Source: Nocardioides zeae (GTDB lineage: Bacteria; Actinomycetota; Actinomycetes; Propionibacteriales; Nocardioidaceae). Taken from it: a stretch of 64,000 nt of DNA. Positions 51,376-61,166 of the stretch are shown piece after piece (position 1 is the stretch's first letter; every line of letters begins with the position of its first letter). The translations under genes were made by a program, and so were the position numbers. The stretch is from the NCBI RefSeq assembly GCF_010686755.1, contig NZ_JAAGXA010000011.1:108664-172663 (forward strand), written 5' to 3'. Under the pieces are notes generated by a model. That model saw nothing but the letters and a program-made list of their open reading frames with translations. It searched no databases and was not told the DNA's origin.

Positions 51376-52476
51376 ATGCTCGACGGTCACGCCCTCCTCG
51401 CCCGCTCCCGCGTCGTACGCTCCGCGGCCCGCAACGCCTGGGCCGTGTCGTGGCTCGGGCCCGGTGTCGAGCAGCCTCGGCCCCATCCCAGCGAGGTCGT
51501 GCACGACGCGCCCCACGCGCAGCTGCGCCGGTTCGCCTCGTCGACCCCGACGACCGGTCGCCCCGTGCTCCTCGTGCCCCCGTTGGCCGTGCCTGCGACG
51601 TGCTGGGACCTCCGACCGGGGCAGAGCCTGGCGGCGCACCTGGCGGAGGGGGACGGGCAGCGGGACCGGGCCGCGCGGCCGACGTACGTCGTCGACTACG
51701 GCGACATCACCTTCGCCGACCGCCAGCTCGGCTTCGAGGACTTCGCGTGCCGCATCGTCCCCGACGCCGTACGGCGCGTGTCGGCGCTCCACGGCGGTGC
51801 GCCGGTGCACCTCGTGGGTTGGTCGCTCGGCGGCACCATCTCGCTGCTGGCCGGGGCGGCGCAGCCCGAGCTGCCGATCGCGTCGATCACGGCGCTGGGC
51901 ACGCCGATCGACTACGGGCTCAACGCGTCGGCCCGTCCGCTCCGGTGGCTGGACGAGCGTCTCGGCTCGCGCGTCATGACCGCCCCGACCGCGCTGCTGG
52001 GCGGTGTGCCCGCGCCCCTGGTGCAGCTCGTCTACCGCGGGCTCGCGCCGACCCGCGAGCTGAAGAAGCCCTGGTTCCTGCTGACGAACCTCGCCGACAC
52101 GGAGACCCTCGCTCGCAGCGAGGCCATCGACCAGTTCATGGCGGCCATGCCCGGCTACCCCGGGCGGCTCTACCACCAGATGCACACCCGGCTCATCGTG
52201 CGGCGGGAGCTCGCGACCGGCACGGTGCACCTCGGCCGCGGCGTCGTCGTCGAGCTCGACCGGATCGTCGCGCCCGTGACGCTCGTCGGCTCCACCACCG
52301 ATGCCGTCGCGTCGGCCGCGGCCGTCGAGGCGGGCACGCGCTCGTTCCCGTCGGCGGCGACGATGCGGTACGTCGAGGTGTCCGGCTTCAGCCACCTGGG
52401 CCTGGTCGCGGGGAGCGCCGCACGCCACCACACGTGGCCGGCCGTCGTCGCCCAGCTGGAGGCGGCCGACGACTGA
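51376..52476 (+). CDS. Alpha/beta hydrolase related to PHA synthase-type proteins
   Basis: 366 aa. Nucleophile elbow GWSLGGT with S150; later D in VGSTTDAV and H in GFSHLGLV complete a triad. The N-terminal architecture (VPPLAVPATCWDL, VVDYGD) resembles the polyhydroxyalkanoate synthase/depolymerase group, but those synthases have Cys where this has Ser, so polymer synthesis is unlikely. Probably an esterase or thioesterase. No ribosome site; the ATG follows a TAATCCTTGAC patch, so the transcript may have a short leader. First gene in the more GC-rich segment. Confidence 0.75.
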   Translation: MLDGHALLARSRVVRSAARNAWAVSWLGPGVEQPRPHPSEVVHDAPHAQLRRFASSTPTTGRPVLLVPPLAVPATCWDLRPGQSLAAHLAEGDGQRDRAARPTYVVDYGDITFADRQLGFEDFACRIVPDAVRRVSALHGGAPVHLVGWSLGGTISLLAGAAQPELPIASITALGTPIDYGLNASARPLRWLDERLGSRVMTAPTALLGGVPAPLVQLVYRGLAPTRELKKPWFLLTNLADTETLARSEAIDQFMAAMPGYPGRLYHQMHTRLIVRRELATGTVHLGRGVVVELDRIVAPVTLVGSTTDAVASAAAVEAGTRSFPSAATMRYVEVSGFSHLGLVAGSAARHHTWPAVVAQLEAADD

Positions 52477-52500
52477 CGCCGGTCCCGCCCCGGGGCCGCC

Positions 52501-52962
<462 letters not shown>

Positions 52963-53009
52963 GGTCTCCTCCTGCCGGTGGGGTCGCCCCGATCCTGCCA
53001 GCGGGGCGG

Positions 53010-54293
53010 TCAGTGCCCCAGCCAGGGACGCGCCCAGATCGGCCCGCCCTCGTTGCCGGGGTCGCCGGCGTCCCGACGGCTCAGCGCCTCGATGCGGGAG
53101 CTGAGGTCGCGCACCTCGTCGAGCACGAGGTGCGCGCCCCAGACGCGGTCGCTGCGCTTCGGGGTGAGGGGCGCGACGACGTCACCGCGGCGCAGCCGGT
53201 CGAGGAGCGCGTCCGTCGCGGCGGCGTCGAGGCCGAGGCGGCCGCCGAGGGCGGGGGTGGTGATGATCGGCTCGGCCATGAGCACCCGCAGCGCGGCGGA
53301 GTCGGGCGTGCCGGGCTCGGGGTGCCCGAGCGCCTCGGCCCAGTCGTCGTGCACCAGCTGCAGGTTGGTGACCGTGCGGCGCGCCTCGTGGGTCGCCCAC
53401 ATGGTCGCGGAGGCGAGCAGGCCGATGATGGTCGCCGCGTTGCCGGTGCGGTAGTCGCCCAGCGCGTCGAAGTAGCGCTCGCGGTGCGCCGTCAGCCCCG
53501 ACGCGATCGGCACGGTGAGGCGACGGGTCACCTCGCGCCGTCGCAGCACCGCGTGGATGAGCGTGCGGCCGATGCGTCCGTTGCCGTCCACGAAGGGGTG
53601 GATCGACTCGAACTGCGCATGGACGATCGCCGCCTGGGCGAGCGGCAGCACGTCGTCACGGTTGGCGAACGCCACGAGATCGGCGAGGTAGGGCTCGACC
53701 GTCTCCGGGGGAGGCGGGACGAAGAGGGCGTTGCGCGGGGAGTAGTCGGAGCCGCCGATCCAGTTCTGCCGGGTGCGCACCTGACCGGCGCCGGGCCCGA
53801 GATCCGGGTGCTGGCGGAACAGGGCGTGGTGGCCGCCGAGGATCGCCTCCAGCGTCAGTCGCCCCGACGCCCCGGTCGTGGTGATGATCCCGGCGAGCGC
53901 CTCCGTCGCCGCCGCCATCGACACCGCGGACGCGTTCGCCCGTTGACCGGCCAGTGCCCGACCGTAGTCGGACAGGCTCGCCTCGATGTTCTCGATCTTG
54001 CTCGACGCGATCGACTCGGTGCGCAGCAGCAGCTGGTTGAGCGCGCCGAGGCTGCGGCCGTGCACCTGGTCGAGCCGCACGAGCCCGTCGCCGGCCTGCG
54101 CGAGGTGGGTGCGCAGCGCGCGCGAGGGCTCGTAGGTGACCTCGGCGATCCGTGGCGGCAGCCGCACGTCGATCGAGCGCACCGCGCGGTCCGCGCGCGG
54201 ACCGCGCCCCGACGACGAGCGCCACGGCCGGCGCTCGGTGGCGTGGGCCGGCCAGTCGGTGGCGGTGTCCGTCGGGGCGCCGGTCGGGGTCAC
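53010..54293 (-). CDS. Fic-domain protein (AMPylation-type) with N-terminal inhibitory motif
   Basis: 427 aa. Catalytic Fic motif HPFVDGNGR at 232-240, which in active members transfers AMP to a target hydroxyl. The N-terminal SxxxEN inhibitory helix is present at S97-N102, placing it in class II (self-inhibited in cis). The C-terminal half (residues ~330-425) holds a DNA-binding-like helical region. GTG start with GGGAGG upstream. No toxin/antitoxin partner gene flanks it. Target unknown. Confidence 0.88.
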   Translation of the reverse strand: MTPTGAPTDTATDWPAHATERRPWRSSSGRGPRADRAVRSIDVRLPPRIAEVTYEPSRALRTHLAQAGDGLVRLDQVHGRSLGALNQLLLRTESIASSKIENIEASLSDYGRALAGQRANASAVSMAAATEALAGIITTTGASGRLTLEAILGGHHALFRQHPDLGPGAGQVRTRQNWIGGSDYSPRNALFVPPPPETVEPYLADLVAFANRDDVLPLAQAAIVHAQFESIHPFVDGNGRIGRTLIHAVLRRREVTRRLTVPIASGLTAHRERYFDALGDYRTGNAATIIGLLASATMWATHEARRTVTNLQLVHDDWAEALGHPEPGTPDSAALRVLMAEPIITTPALGGRLGLDAAATDALLDRLRRGDVVAPLTPKRSDRVWGAHLVLDEVRDLSSRIEALSRRDAGDPGNEGGPIWARPWLGH

Positions 54294-54333
54294 GGGGTCG
54301 ATCCTCCCACCTCGGTACGACGCGGGGGAGCCC

Positions 54334-55182
54334 TCAGGTCCGCAGCGCCGCCAGCGCCCGGTCGCGCAGCACCGGCGGGAAGGCGGCCAGCTGCTCCTCG
54401 ACGTCCATGCCGAGGTCCTGCGCCTCGGCGAACAGCTCCCCGGCCATCGCCGGGTCGGGCGCGGTGCCCTCGCCGGTCAGCACCATCACGCCGGCGGTGA
54501 AGGCGGCGCCGGCGTGACCGCGCTCGGCGGCCCGCACGTAGAGCTCGAGGGCTCGCGCCGCGTCGAGCGGCACCCCGCGCCCGGTGGCGTGGCTGGCGGC
54601 CAGGTTGTAGAGCGCCCGCGGGTGGTCCTTCGCCGCGGCCGCCTGCAGGTGGCGCAGCGACCGCGCCTCGTCGACGGGCACACCCTGTCCCGTGCCGAAC
54701 AGCACCGAGAGCTCGAAGTCCCCGGCCGCGTGCCCGCGGGCGGCTGCCGCCTCGTGGTCCGCGACGGCCCCCGCGACGTCCTGGACGAAGCCGAAGCCGT
54801 TGAACCGCATCCACCCGCGCAGGAGGTGCGCCGTGCCGTCGGGGTCGTCCTGCACCAGCGCGTCGACCCGCGTCGCGGCCTCGGCGGCGAGCCCGTCGAG
54901 GCGCTCGAAGTAGGCGTGCTGGAGCCAGATGACCGCCGCCTCGCGGGAGCCGGCCGCGTCCGCGCGGCGGTAGGCCTCGAGCATCACGTCGAACGCGTCC
55001 GACGGGAGCAGACCGACGAGGTGGTCGGACCGCGCGAACGCACCGCGGAGACCGTTGCCGGCGGCCAGCAGCCGCTCCGCGCTGCTGCCGGGGTCGTCGA
55101 GCGCGTCGCGCGCCTCGTCGTACGGCGGGCTGCCGGACCGGCGCGCGGGGTCGGGGGCGGGCTGTGGGCGGTGGTCGGACAT
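54334..55182 (-). CDS. Sel1-repeat (TPR-like) protein
   Basis: About 282 aa. At least three ~36-residue Sel1-like repeats with A-x2-LG / GxGVP-x-D-x-A-R signatures, e.g. FGTGQGVPVDEARSL and HATGRGVPLDAARAL. Predicted cytoplasmic solenoid for protein-protein contacts. ATG at 55182 preferred, with a GTG 9 bp upstream as alternative. Function unknown. Confidence 0.75.
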   Translation of the reverse strand: MSDHRPQPAPDPARRSGSPPYDEARDALDDPGSSAERLLAAGNGLRGAFARSDHLVGLLPSDAFDVMLEAYRRADAAGSREAAVIWLQHAYFERLDGLAAEAATRVDALVQDDPDGTAHLLRGWMRFNGFGFVQDVAGAVADHEAAAARGHAAGDFELSVLFGTGQGVPVDEARSLRHLQAAAAKDHPRALYNLAASHATGRGVPLDAARALELYVRAAERGHAGAAFTAGVMVLTGEGTAPDPAMAGELFAEAQDLGMDVEEQLAAFPPVLRDRALAALRT

Positions 55183-55231
55183 GGCCGTCACCCTGACCCT
55201 CGTGGCGCGCGCGAAACCTCCGGGCCCCGTC

Positions 55232-56860
55232 TCAGACGCCCGACGCGGCGCGCTCCAGGATCGGGTCCAGGTCGAGGCCCGCGGGCAGCGTGCCGAAGGC
55301 GTGGCCCCAGTCGCCGGCCAGGCGCGTGGCGCAGAACGCGTCGGCGACGGCGGTGGGTGCGTGCCGCACCAGCTGGCTGCCCTGGAACACGAGCGCGAGC
55401 TGCTCCACGACGCGCCGGGCCCGCAGCTCGATGTCGTCGAACGAGGTCAGCTCCTTCTTCAGGCGGGCCAGCGCCTCGTCGTACCGTCGGTCGGCCCCGA
55501 CCGCCAGCTCCGCCTCCGCGAAGAACGCATCGACCGTGTGCGGCTCGCGCGCCATCGCGCGCAGGGCGTCGAGCGCGGCGACGTTGCCGGAGCCCTCCCA
55601 GATGGAGAGCAACGGCAGCTCGCGGTAGATCCGCGCGAGGTCGAAGTCCTCGACGTAGCCGTTGCCGCCCAGGCACTCGAGCGCCTCGCCCGCGGCCATC
55701 GGCGCGCGCTTGCACACGGCGTACTTGGTGACCGCCAGCGCGAGCCGGCGCAGGGCGGACTCGCCCTCGTCGCCCCGTACGGCGCGGTCGTTCGCCCCCG
55801 CGAGCCGCAGCATCGCCGTGGTCGCGGCCTCGGACTCGATCGTCAGGTCGGCCAGGACGTTGCGCATGAGCGGCTGGTCGAGGAGCGCCTTGCCGAACGC
55901 CCGGCGGTGCCGGGCGTGGTTGGTCGCCAGCACGAGCGCGGTGCGCATGCCGCTCGCCGAGCCGATCACGCAGTCGAGGCGGGTCATGTTGACCATCTCG
56001 ACGATGGTGCGCACGCCTGCGCCCTCCTCGCCGACGAGCCAGCCGGTGGCGTGGTCGTACTCGATCTCGCTCGACGCGTTCGACCGGTTGCCGAGCTTGT
56101 CCTTGAGGCGCATGAAGCGGATCGGGTTGCGCTCGCCGCCGGGGAGCACCCGGGGGAGCGCGAAGCAGGAGAGCCCGCCCGGCGCCTGGGCGAGGGTGAG
56201 GAACAGGTCCGACATCGGGGCCGAGGTGAACCACTTGTGCCCGACCACCTCGTAGGTGCCGTCGGGCCGCGGCGTCGCCGTGGTCGTGTTGGCCCGCACG
56301 TCGGAGCCGCCCTGCTTCTCCGTCATCGACATGCCGGCGACGAGGCCGCGCTTGGTGGCGGGGTCGCGCAGCCCGGGGTCGTACTCCCGGCTCGTCAGCA
56401 GCGGCTCGAACCGCGCGGCGAGCTCGGGGGCGTGGCGGAGGGCCGGCACCGCGGCGTACGTCATCGAGACCGGGCAGCCGTGGCCGGCGTCGACCGACCA
56501 GACCATGAACTTCGCGGCGCGCGCCACGTGGGCGCCCGGACGGTCGTCGGCCCACGGCGCCGCGTGCACGCCGTGGGTCACGGCGGTCTCCATGAGCCGG
56601 TGGTACGCCGGCACGTACTCGACCTCGTCGACCCGGTGCCCGTAGCGGTCGTGCGTGTGGAGCCGCGGCGGCACACGCTCGGCAAGACGACCCCACTCCC
56701 GGGCCTCGGCGGTGCCGGCGAGACGGCCGAGGTCGTGGATCTCGTCGAGTGCCCAGCCGGCGCCCTCGCGCTCGACGCCCTCGAGGAGGGCGGGGTCGTG
56801 CGCGGTGTCGTGGCCCTCGAGGGGCGGTGCCTGGTTGAGCACCTCGTGCGTCGTGGTCAT
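55232..56860 (-). CDS. aidB: AidB-like acyl-CoA dehydrogenase
   Basis: 542 aa, the length of E. coli AidB. Characteristic blocks: MTYAAVPALRH, MTEKQGGSDVRANTT, LGGNGYVEDFDLARIYRELP, and SIWEGSGNV in place of EGTxEIQ. The family is linked to alkylation stress and acyl-CoA oxidation. ATG at 56860 with GAGGAG upstream. Divergent from a PaaX-like regulator across a 78-bp region with an inverted repeat, so the regulator probably controls it. Confidence 0.9.
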   Translation of the reverse strand: MTTTHEVLNQAPPLEGHDTAHDPALLEGVEREGAGWALDEIHDLGRLAGTAEAREWGRLAERVPPRLHTHDRYGHRVDEVEYVPAYHRLMETAVTHGVHAAPWADDRPGAHVARAAKFMVWSVDAGHGCPVSMTYAAVPALRHAPELAARFEPLLTSREYDPGLRDPATKRGLVAGMSMTEKQGGSDVRANTTTATPRPDGTYEVVGHKWFTSAPMSDLFLTLAQAPGGLSCFALPRVLPGGERNPIRFMRLKDKLGNRSNASSEIEYDHATGWLVGEEGAGVRTIVEMVNMTRLDCVIGSASGMRTALVLATNHARHRRAFGKALLDQPLMRNVLADLTIESEAATTAMLRLAGANDRAVRGDEGESALRRLALAVTKYAVCKRAPMAAGEALECLGGNGYVEDFDLARIYRELPLLSIWEGSGNVAALDALRAMAREPHTVDAFFAEAELAVGADRRYDEALARLKKELTSFDDIELRARRVVEQLALVFQGSQLVRHAPTAVADAFCATRLAGDWGHAFGTLPAGLDLDPILERAASGV

Positions 56861-56892
56861 GGCTGCTCCTCGGGTCGCCGGATGCACCCGAT

Positions 56893-56930
56893 ATTACGCA
56901 TTCATCAACGATTGTGTCGAGATACGTAAT
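56893..56930. promoter_or_regulatory. Inverted repeat between aidB-like and paaX-like genes
   Basis: ATTACGCAT ... ATACGTAAT, 8 of 9 positions complementary, spaced ~20 bp, in the only AT-rich patch of this region. It lies directly before the paaX-like start, so bound protein would block both divergent genes. Confidence 0.5.
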
Positions 56931-56938
56931 GCAGCACG

Positions 56939-57658
56939 ATGGCGCCCGTGGTCGACCTCCCCCTCCTCAGTGCTCGCTCGGTGGCGGTGAGCGTGCTGCT
57001 CGGTGCCCACCCCGCGCGCCTGACCGCCGCTCAGCTCGTCGCCACGGGCGAGCACGTGGGGGTGCCGGCGGCCACCATGCGGGTCGCCCTGACCCGGGCC
57101 GTCGCCGCTGGGGACCTCGTGCGCGAGGAGGGCGCCTACGTGCTCGGCGAGCGCCACGTCGCCCGACGCCTGCGGCAGGACGAGGCGGTGGCCGACAGCG
57201 AGCGCGAGTGGGACGGCGCCTGGGAGACCGCTGTCGTCGTGGGCGGGGGCCGGCCGGGGTCGCTCCGGGCCGCGCTGCGGGACGAGCTGCAGGGGCTGCG
57301 GCTCGCCGAGCTGCGCGAGGGCGTGTGGATGCGCCCCGCGAACCTGACCCGCCCCGGGCCGGTCGCCGAACCCGACCTGCTCGAGACCCTGACCAGCCGG
57401 CCCGACGACCCGGGCCGGCTCGTCGCGCGCCTGTGGGACCTCGCGGCCTGGGCGGCGCAGGGGGACGAGCTCGCGGCGTACGTCGCCGACGCGCCCACCC
57501 CCGCGCACCGCCTCGCCGGCGCGGCGGCCCTCGTGCGCCACATCGGCACCGATCCGCTCCTGCCGCCCGCGCTCCGCCCGACCGGTTGGCCGGGGGAGCG
57601 GCTGCGGGCCGTCTACGCGGCGTACGCCGCCGAGCTCGCCGCCCGCGCCGCGGGGTGA
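56939..57658 (+). CDS. PaaX-family transcriptional regulator
   Basis: 239 aa. N-terminal winged-helix region (SARSVAVSVLLGAHPARLTAAQLVATGEHVG) followed by the RVALTRAVAAGDLVREEGAYVLG stretch and the C-terminal domain of PaaX-type phenylacetyl-CoA-responsive repressors. Shorter than E. coli PaaX. It is not next to phenylacetate genes; the divergent gene is an AidB-like dehydrogenase, so the effector is probably another acyl-CoA. ATG very close to the upstream inverted repeat, with no clear ribosome site, suggesting a leaderless transcript. Confidence 0.87.
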   Translation: MAPVVDLPLLSARSVAVSVLLGAHPARLTAAQLVATGEHVGVPAATMRVALTRAVAAGDLVREEGAYVLGERHVARRLRQDEAVADSEREWDGAWETAVVVGGGRPGSLRAALRDELQGLRLAELREGVWMRPANLTRPGPVAEPDLLETLTSRPDDPGRLVARLWDLAAWAAQGDELAAYVADAPTPAHRLAGAAALVRHIGTDPLLPPALRPTGWPGERLRAVYAAYAAELAARAAG

Positions 57659-57673
57659 GGGGTCACCCGAGCC

Positions 57674-59806
57674 CTACCCGAGGTGGTCGGGGCGCTCCCA
57701 CTGCTCGCCGAGGACGTGCTGGGCCAGGAACGCGATGACCGTCTCGTACCAGACGACGGCGTGCTGCGGCTTCAACACCCAGTGGTTCTCGTCGGGGAAG
57801 TAGAGGTAGCGGTGCGGCATGACGCCGTGCTCGTCGGCGTGGTGCTGCGCGAGCTCGGCCCACAGGCGGTTGCCCTCGCCGATCGGCACCCGGTAGTCGC
57901 GGTCGCCGTGGATGACGAGCAAGGGCGTCGAGATGCGGTCGACGAACTGGTGCGGCGAGTTCGCGGCCAGCCCGGCGTCGTCGAAGATCTCGTCCCAGTA
58001 GTAGGCCCCGTCGGTCGTGCCGCGGAACTGGTCCAGTGCCCACAGGCTGGCGTGGGTGACGATCGCGCGGAAGCGGTCGGTGTGGCCGGCGACCCAGTTC
58101 GCCATGTAGCCGCCGAAGGACCCGCCCATCGCGGCCGTGCGCCCCTCGTCGATCTCCGGGCGGGCGACGACCGCGTCGGTGATCGCCATGAGGTCGGTGT
58201 AGGGCGCACCACCCCAGGCGTTCCACCCGCGCGCGATGAACTCCAGGCCGTAGCCCGTGGAGAGCGCCGGGTCGGGGAGCAGCACCGCGTAGCCGCGCGC
58301 CACCAGCAGCTGGGCGCACCACCGCCAGCTCCACGCGTTCCAGCTGTTGAGCGGCCCGCCGTGGATCCACAGGAGCAGCGGCGCCGGCGACTCCGGCGAG
58401 GCGTCGGGCGGGGTGAGGAGCCACCCGCGGACCCGGGACCCGTCCTCCGCCACGGTCTCCACGTCGGTCATGGCGCCGACGGGGGCGGGCGGCGGCGCGG
58501 GCGTGGCGAGCTCGGTGACGGTGCCGTCGGCCTCGACGCGGACCGGGTGGGGCGCGACCTGCCAGCTCGAGCGGAGCGCGACCACGGACCCGTCGGGGCC
58601 GACGTGGGCCTGGGTGTAGGCGTGGTCGTCGGTGGTGAGCGCCGTGACGTCGCCACCGTCGAGCGGCACGCGAAAGATCCGGCCGCGGCCGTCGTCGTCG
58701 GCGACGACGACGAGGGAGCGGTCGTCGGGGGCGAAGGCGACCTCGGTGGGCCAGCGGTCCCAGCCGACCGCCACCTCGCGCGCCTCGGTGCCGTCGATGC
58801 GCGAGATCCACAGGTGCTGGTCGGCGGGGCCGGCCGGCGTCGAGAAGGCGGAGCGCACGTAGGCCACCCAGGCGCCGTCGTGGCTCACCGTCGGGTTCTC
58901 GACGTACGTCGAGAGCTCGTCCACCAGCGTCGTGTGGGCGCCCGTGGCCACGTCGATCGCCACCAGGGCGAAGCGATCGCCCCGTCCCTGGCGGCGCCGG
59001 AACGCGGCGACGAGCGTGCGGCCGTCGGGGGACAGCGCCGTTCCCGCCGTGTCGGCGCTGCGGCCCGGGTGGGGCGTCAGGTCGGCGGGGCGGGGCAGGT
59101 GGGCCGGGTACGGCGCGGGGGAGTCCTCGGCGTCCGGTGCGCCCCGTTCGGTCGTGGCGGTCTCGGACGCCAGTGCCGCGAGGTCGAGGGCGAGCAGGTG
59201 CGGCTCGTCGGGCCCGAGGTCGTGGTCCCAGACCCGCACGGGGTAGTGCTCGTGGAGGATCGCCGCGACCTTCCGCTTCGCCCGCTCCTCACGCAGGCGG
59301 GCATCATCCTCGAAGGTGGCCGCCGACGGCAGGAGGTCGGCCGCGAGCACGACGGTCTCGGTGTTGCGGGCCGTGGCGGCGATGCCGGCCACGCCGCCCG
59401 CGAGGGCGGTGACGGGGCGCGCCTCGCCGCCGGCCGCGTCGACCGCCCAGAGCTGGGGGACCGGCTTGCCGTCCCGCTCCGGACCATCGCCCCCCGTGCG
59501 GGAGGACGTGAACAGGAGCGTGCCGCCCCCGGTGAAGGCCGCCCCCGACTCGCCGGCTGCACTCCGGGTGAGGCGTCGCGGTGTGCCGCCGCCCGCGGCG
59601 TCCACCTCCCACAGCGCACGCTCGTAGCCCGTGCCGTCGGCGTCGAGCGTCGCCACCGTCAGCACGACGCGGTCGCCGTCCGCGGAGCGCGTCAGCGACT
59701 CCACGCGGGGGAGCGCGACGTAGTCGGCCAGGTCGGTGAACGGCGAGCCCGCCGGAATCAGCGCGGCGGAGTCGTGGGAGTCGTGGGCGTGGTCCGAGAA
59801 AGTCAC
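57674..59806 (-). CDS. S9-family prolyl-oligopeptidase-like peptidase
   Basis: About 710 aa: beta-propeller domain at residues ~40-440, then an alpha/beta hydrolase peptidase domain. Catalytic S563 (GGSFGGY), D637 (HGDRDYRVP) and H675 (DENHW) form the triad. Cleaves short peptides, typically at Pro, Ala or basic residues. No signal peptide, so cytoplasmic. GTG at 59806 is chosen; GTG at 59830 would add eight residues, and neither has a good ribosome site. Confidence 0.9.
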   Translation of the reverse strand: MTFSDHAHDSHDSAALIPAGSPFTDLADYVALPRVESLTRSADGDRVVLTVATLDADGTGYERALWEVDAAGGGTPRRLTRSAAGESGAAFTGGGTLLFTSSRTGGDGPERDGKPVPQLWAVDAAGGEARPVTALAGGVAGIAATARNTETVVLAADLLPSAATFEDDARLREERAKRKVAAILHEHYPVRVWDHDLGPDEPHLLALDLAALASETATTERGAPDAEDSPAPYPAHLPRPADLTPHPGRSADTAGTALSPDGRTLVAAFRRRQGRGDRFALVAIDVATGAHTTLVDELSTYVENPTVSHDGAWVAYVRSAFSTPAGPADQHLWISRIDGTEAREVAVGWDRWPTEVAFAPDDRSLVVVADDDGRGRIFRVPLDGGDVTALTTDDHAYTQAHVGPDGSVVALRSSWQVAPHPVRVEADGTVTELATPAPPPAPVGAMTDVETVAEDGSRVRGWLLTPPDASPESPAPLLLWIHGGPLNSWNAWSWRWCAQLLVARGYAVLLPDPALSTGYGLEFIARGWNAWGGAPYTDLMAITDAVVARPEIDEGRTAAMGGSFGGYMANWVAGHTDRFRAIVTHASLWALDQFRGTTDGAYYWDEIFDDAGLAANSPHQFVDRISTPLLVIHGDRDYRVPIGEGNRLWAELAQHHADEHGVMPHRYLYFPDENHWVLKPQHAVVWYETVIAFLAQHVLGEQWERPDHLG

Positions 59807-59925
59807 GCCTCGCACGTTAGCCACGCCCACCGACAGTCGGCAGCGGCCCGGTGGTCACGATGGGGACACGACTGCTCCTGGGCCTGCGCGGGGCCTCGGG
59901 GCGCGGCGTGGGCCATGCTGGGGGC

Positions 59926-60645
59926 GTGCCCGATCTCCTCGACCGCGTCCTGGGCGACGTCGTCACGCGCCAACCGGCGCTCGACCCCCGCCTCGTGGCG
60001 CTGACCGCGGGGCTCGCCCTGGTGCTCGTCGGCTACCGCCCGCTCTGGCGTCGCGCACGGCACCTCGTCACGATCGTGCACGAGGGCGGGCACGGCGTCG
60101 CCGCCCTCCTGAGCGGTCGACGGCTGGCGGGGATCAGGCTGCACTCCGACACGTCCGGCCTCACGGTGTCGCGCGGGCGGCCCCGTGGTCCGGGGATGGT
60201 CGCGACCGCGTTCGGCGGCTACGTCGCGCCGACCTTGTTGGGGCTGGTGGCCGCGGTCGTCGTCTCGCGGGGGTACGCCGTGGCGGGACTGTGGACGGCG
60301 CTCCTGCTGCTCGCCCTGCTGCTGCTCCAGATCCGCAACTTCTTCGGTCTCTGGGCGGTGCTCGTCGCCGGCCTCGCGATCTTCGCCGTCACCTGGTGGG
60401 CGAGCGGTCCCGTGCAGGTCGCGGCGGCGTACGTCGCCACGTGGTTCCTGCTCCTGGGCGCACCACGCCCGGTGCTCGAGCTGCAGCAGCAGCGCTGCCA
60501 GGGGCGTGCGCCGCACTCCGACGCCGACATGCTGGGACGGCTGACACCGTTCCCGGGGGGCTTCTGGGTGGCGGTGTTCCTGGCCGTCACCGCGGGTGGT
60601 GCGCTGGTCGGCGCGCTGCTGCTGTGGGCCGCGGCTGACACGTGA
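59926..60645 (+). CDS. M50-type membrane metalloprotease family protein
   Basis: About 239 aa with five to six membrane segments. HEGGH near residue 48 is the HExxH zinc motif of the M50B-like group. Downstream, FGGYVAPTLLG resembles the conserved second-helix motif. Conserved in actinobacteria; substrate unknown. The GTG at 59926 is chosen because the mature-looking sequence begins there; an upstream GTG at 59851 is possible. Confidence 0.8.
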   Translation: MPDLLDRVLGDVVTRQPALDPRLVALTAGLALVLVGYRPLWRRARHLVTIVHEGGHGVAALLSGRRLAGIRLHSDTSGLTVSRGRPRGPGMVATAFGGYVAPTLLGLVAAVVVSRGYAVAGLWTALLLLALLLLQIRNFFGLWAVLVAGLAIFAVTWWASGPVQVAAAYVATWFLLLGAPRPVLELQQQRCQGRAPHSDADMLGRLTPFPGGFWVAVFLAVTAGGALVGALLLWAAADT

Positions 60646-60673
60646 GGTTGAGTCGCGTGCCTACCGTCGCTCC

Positions 60674-61075
60674 ATGAGTGAGGACCAGCTGCAGCCCCAG
60701 GACACGCTCGACGACCGTGGTGTCGACGACATCCTCGACGAGGGCTTCTCGCCGCCGGAGCGCCTGCGGGGATCCAACCTGAAGGACGTCACCGCCGCCG
60801 GTGAGCTCGAGGGCGAGACGATCGACGAGCGCGTGGCCCAGGAGGAGCCGGACGTCTGGGACGGCCTCCAGGAGGAGCTCGACGCCGACGTCGTCGACGG
60901 ACCCGTGGGCGGCGAGGTGGGAGCCGAGCGCACCGGTCGCCTCGTGGCGAGCGACGACGGTGCAGGCAACACGCGGGAGGACGACCGCTTCGCCCAGGAC
61001 GGCGGGATCGACGGCGCGGGCGCCAGCGCCGAGGAGGCCGCCATGCACACCATCGAGGACGACCCGCAGGTCTGA
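60674..61075 (+). CDS. DUF5709 family protein
   Basis: 133 aa, strongly acidic, predicted disordered. The SEDQLQPQDTLDDRGVDD opening and the RLVASDDG and EEAAMHTIED blocks identify the actinobacterial DUF5709 family of unknown function. The ATG follows a TACCGT -10-like sequence by only a few bases, suggesting leaderless transcription. Confidence 0.85.
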   Translation: MSEDQLQPQDTLDDRGVDDILDEGFSPPERLRGSNLKDVTAAGELEGETIDERVAQEEPDVWDGLQEELDADVVDGPVGGEVGAERTGRLVASDDGAGNTREDDRFAQDGGIDGAGASAEEAAMHTIEDDPQV

Positions 61076-61109
61076 CGCAGGTCCCGTCGGGGACCTGCCC
61101 GAACGACGA

Positions 61110-61142
61110 ACGCCGCGTGCCCCCACCGGGAGCACGCGGCGT
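61110..61142. terminator. Two-way terminator between DUF5709 and metalloprotease genes
   Basis: 11-bp arms (61110-61120 and 61132-61142), extended by a further 5 bp across a single bulge, between convergent genes. Confidence 0.75.
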
Positions 61143-61166
61143 CGTCGCCCGCTCGACCGTCCGACG

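Noticed and set aside
51376..52476. PHA synthase (PhaC)
   Set aside because: The nucleophile is Ser in GWSLGG rather than Cys, and no phasin or PhaA/B genes are adjacent.
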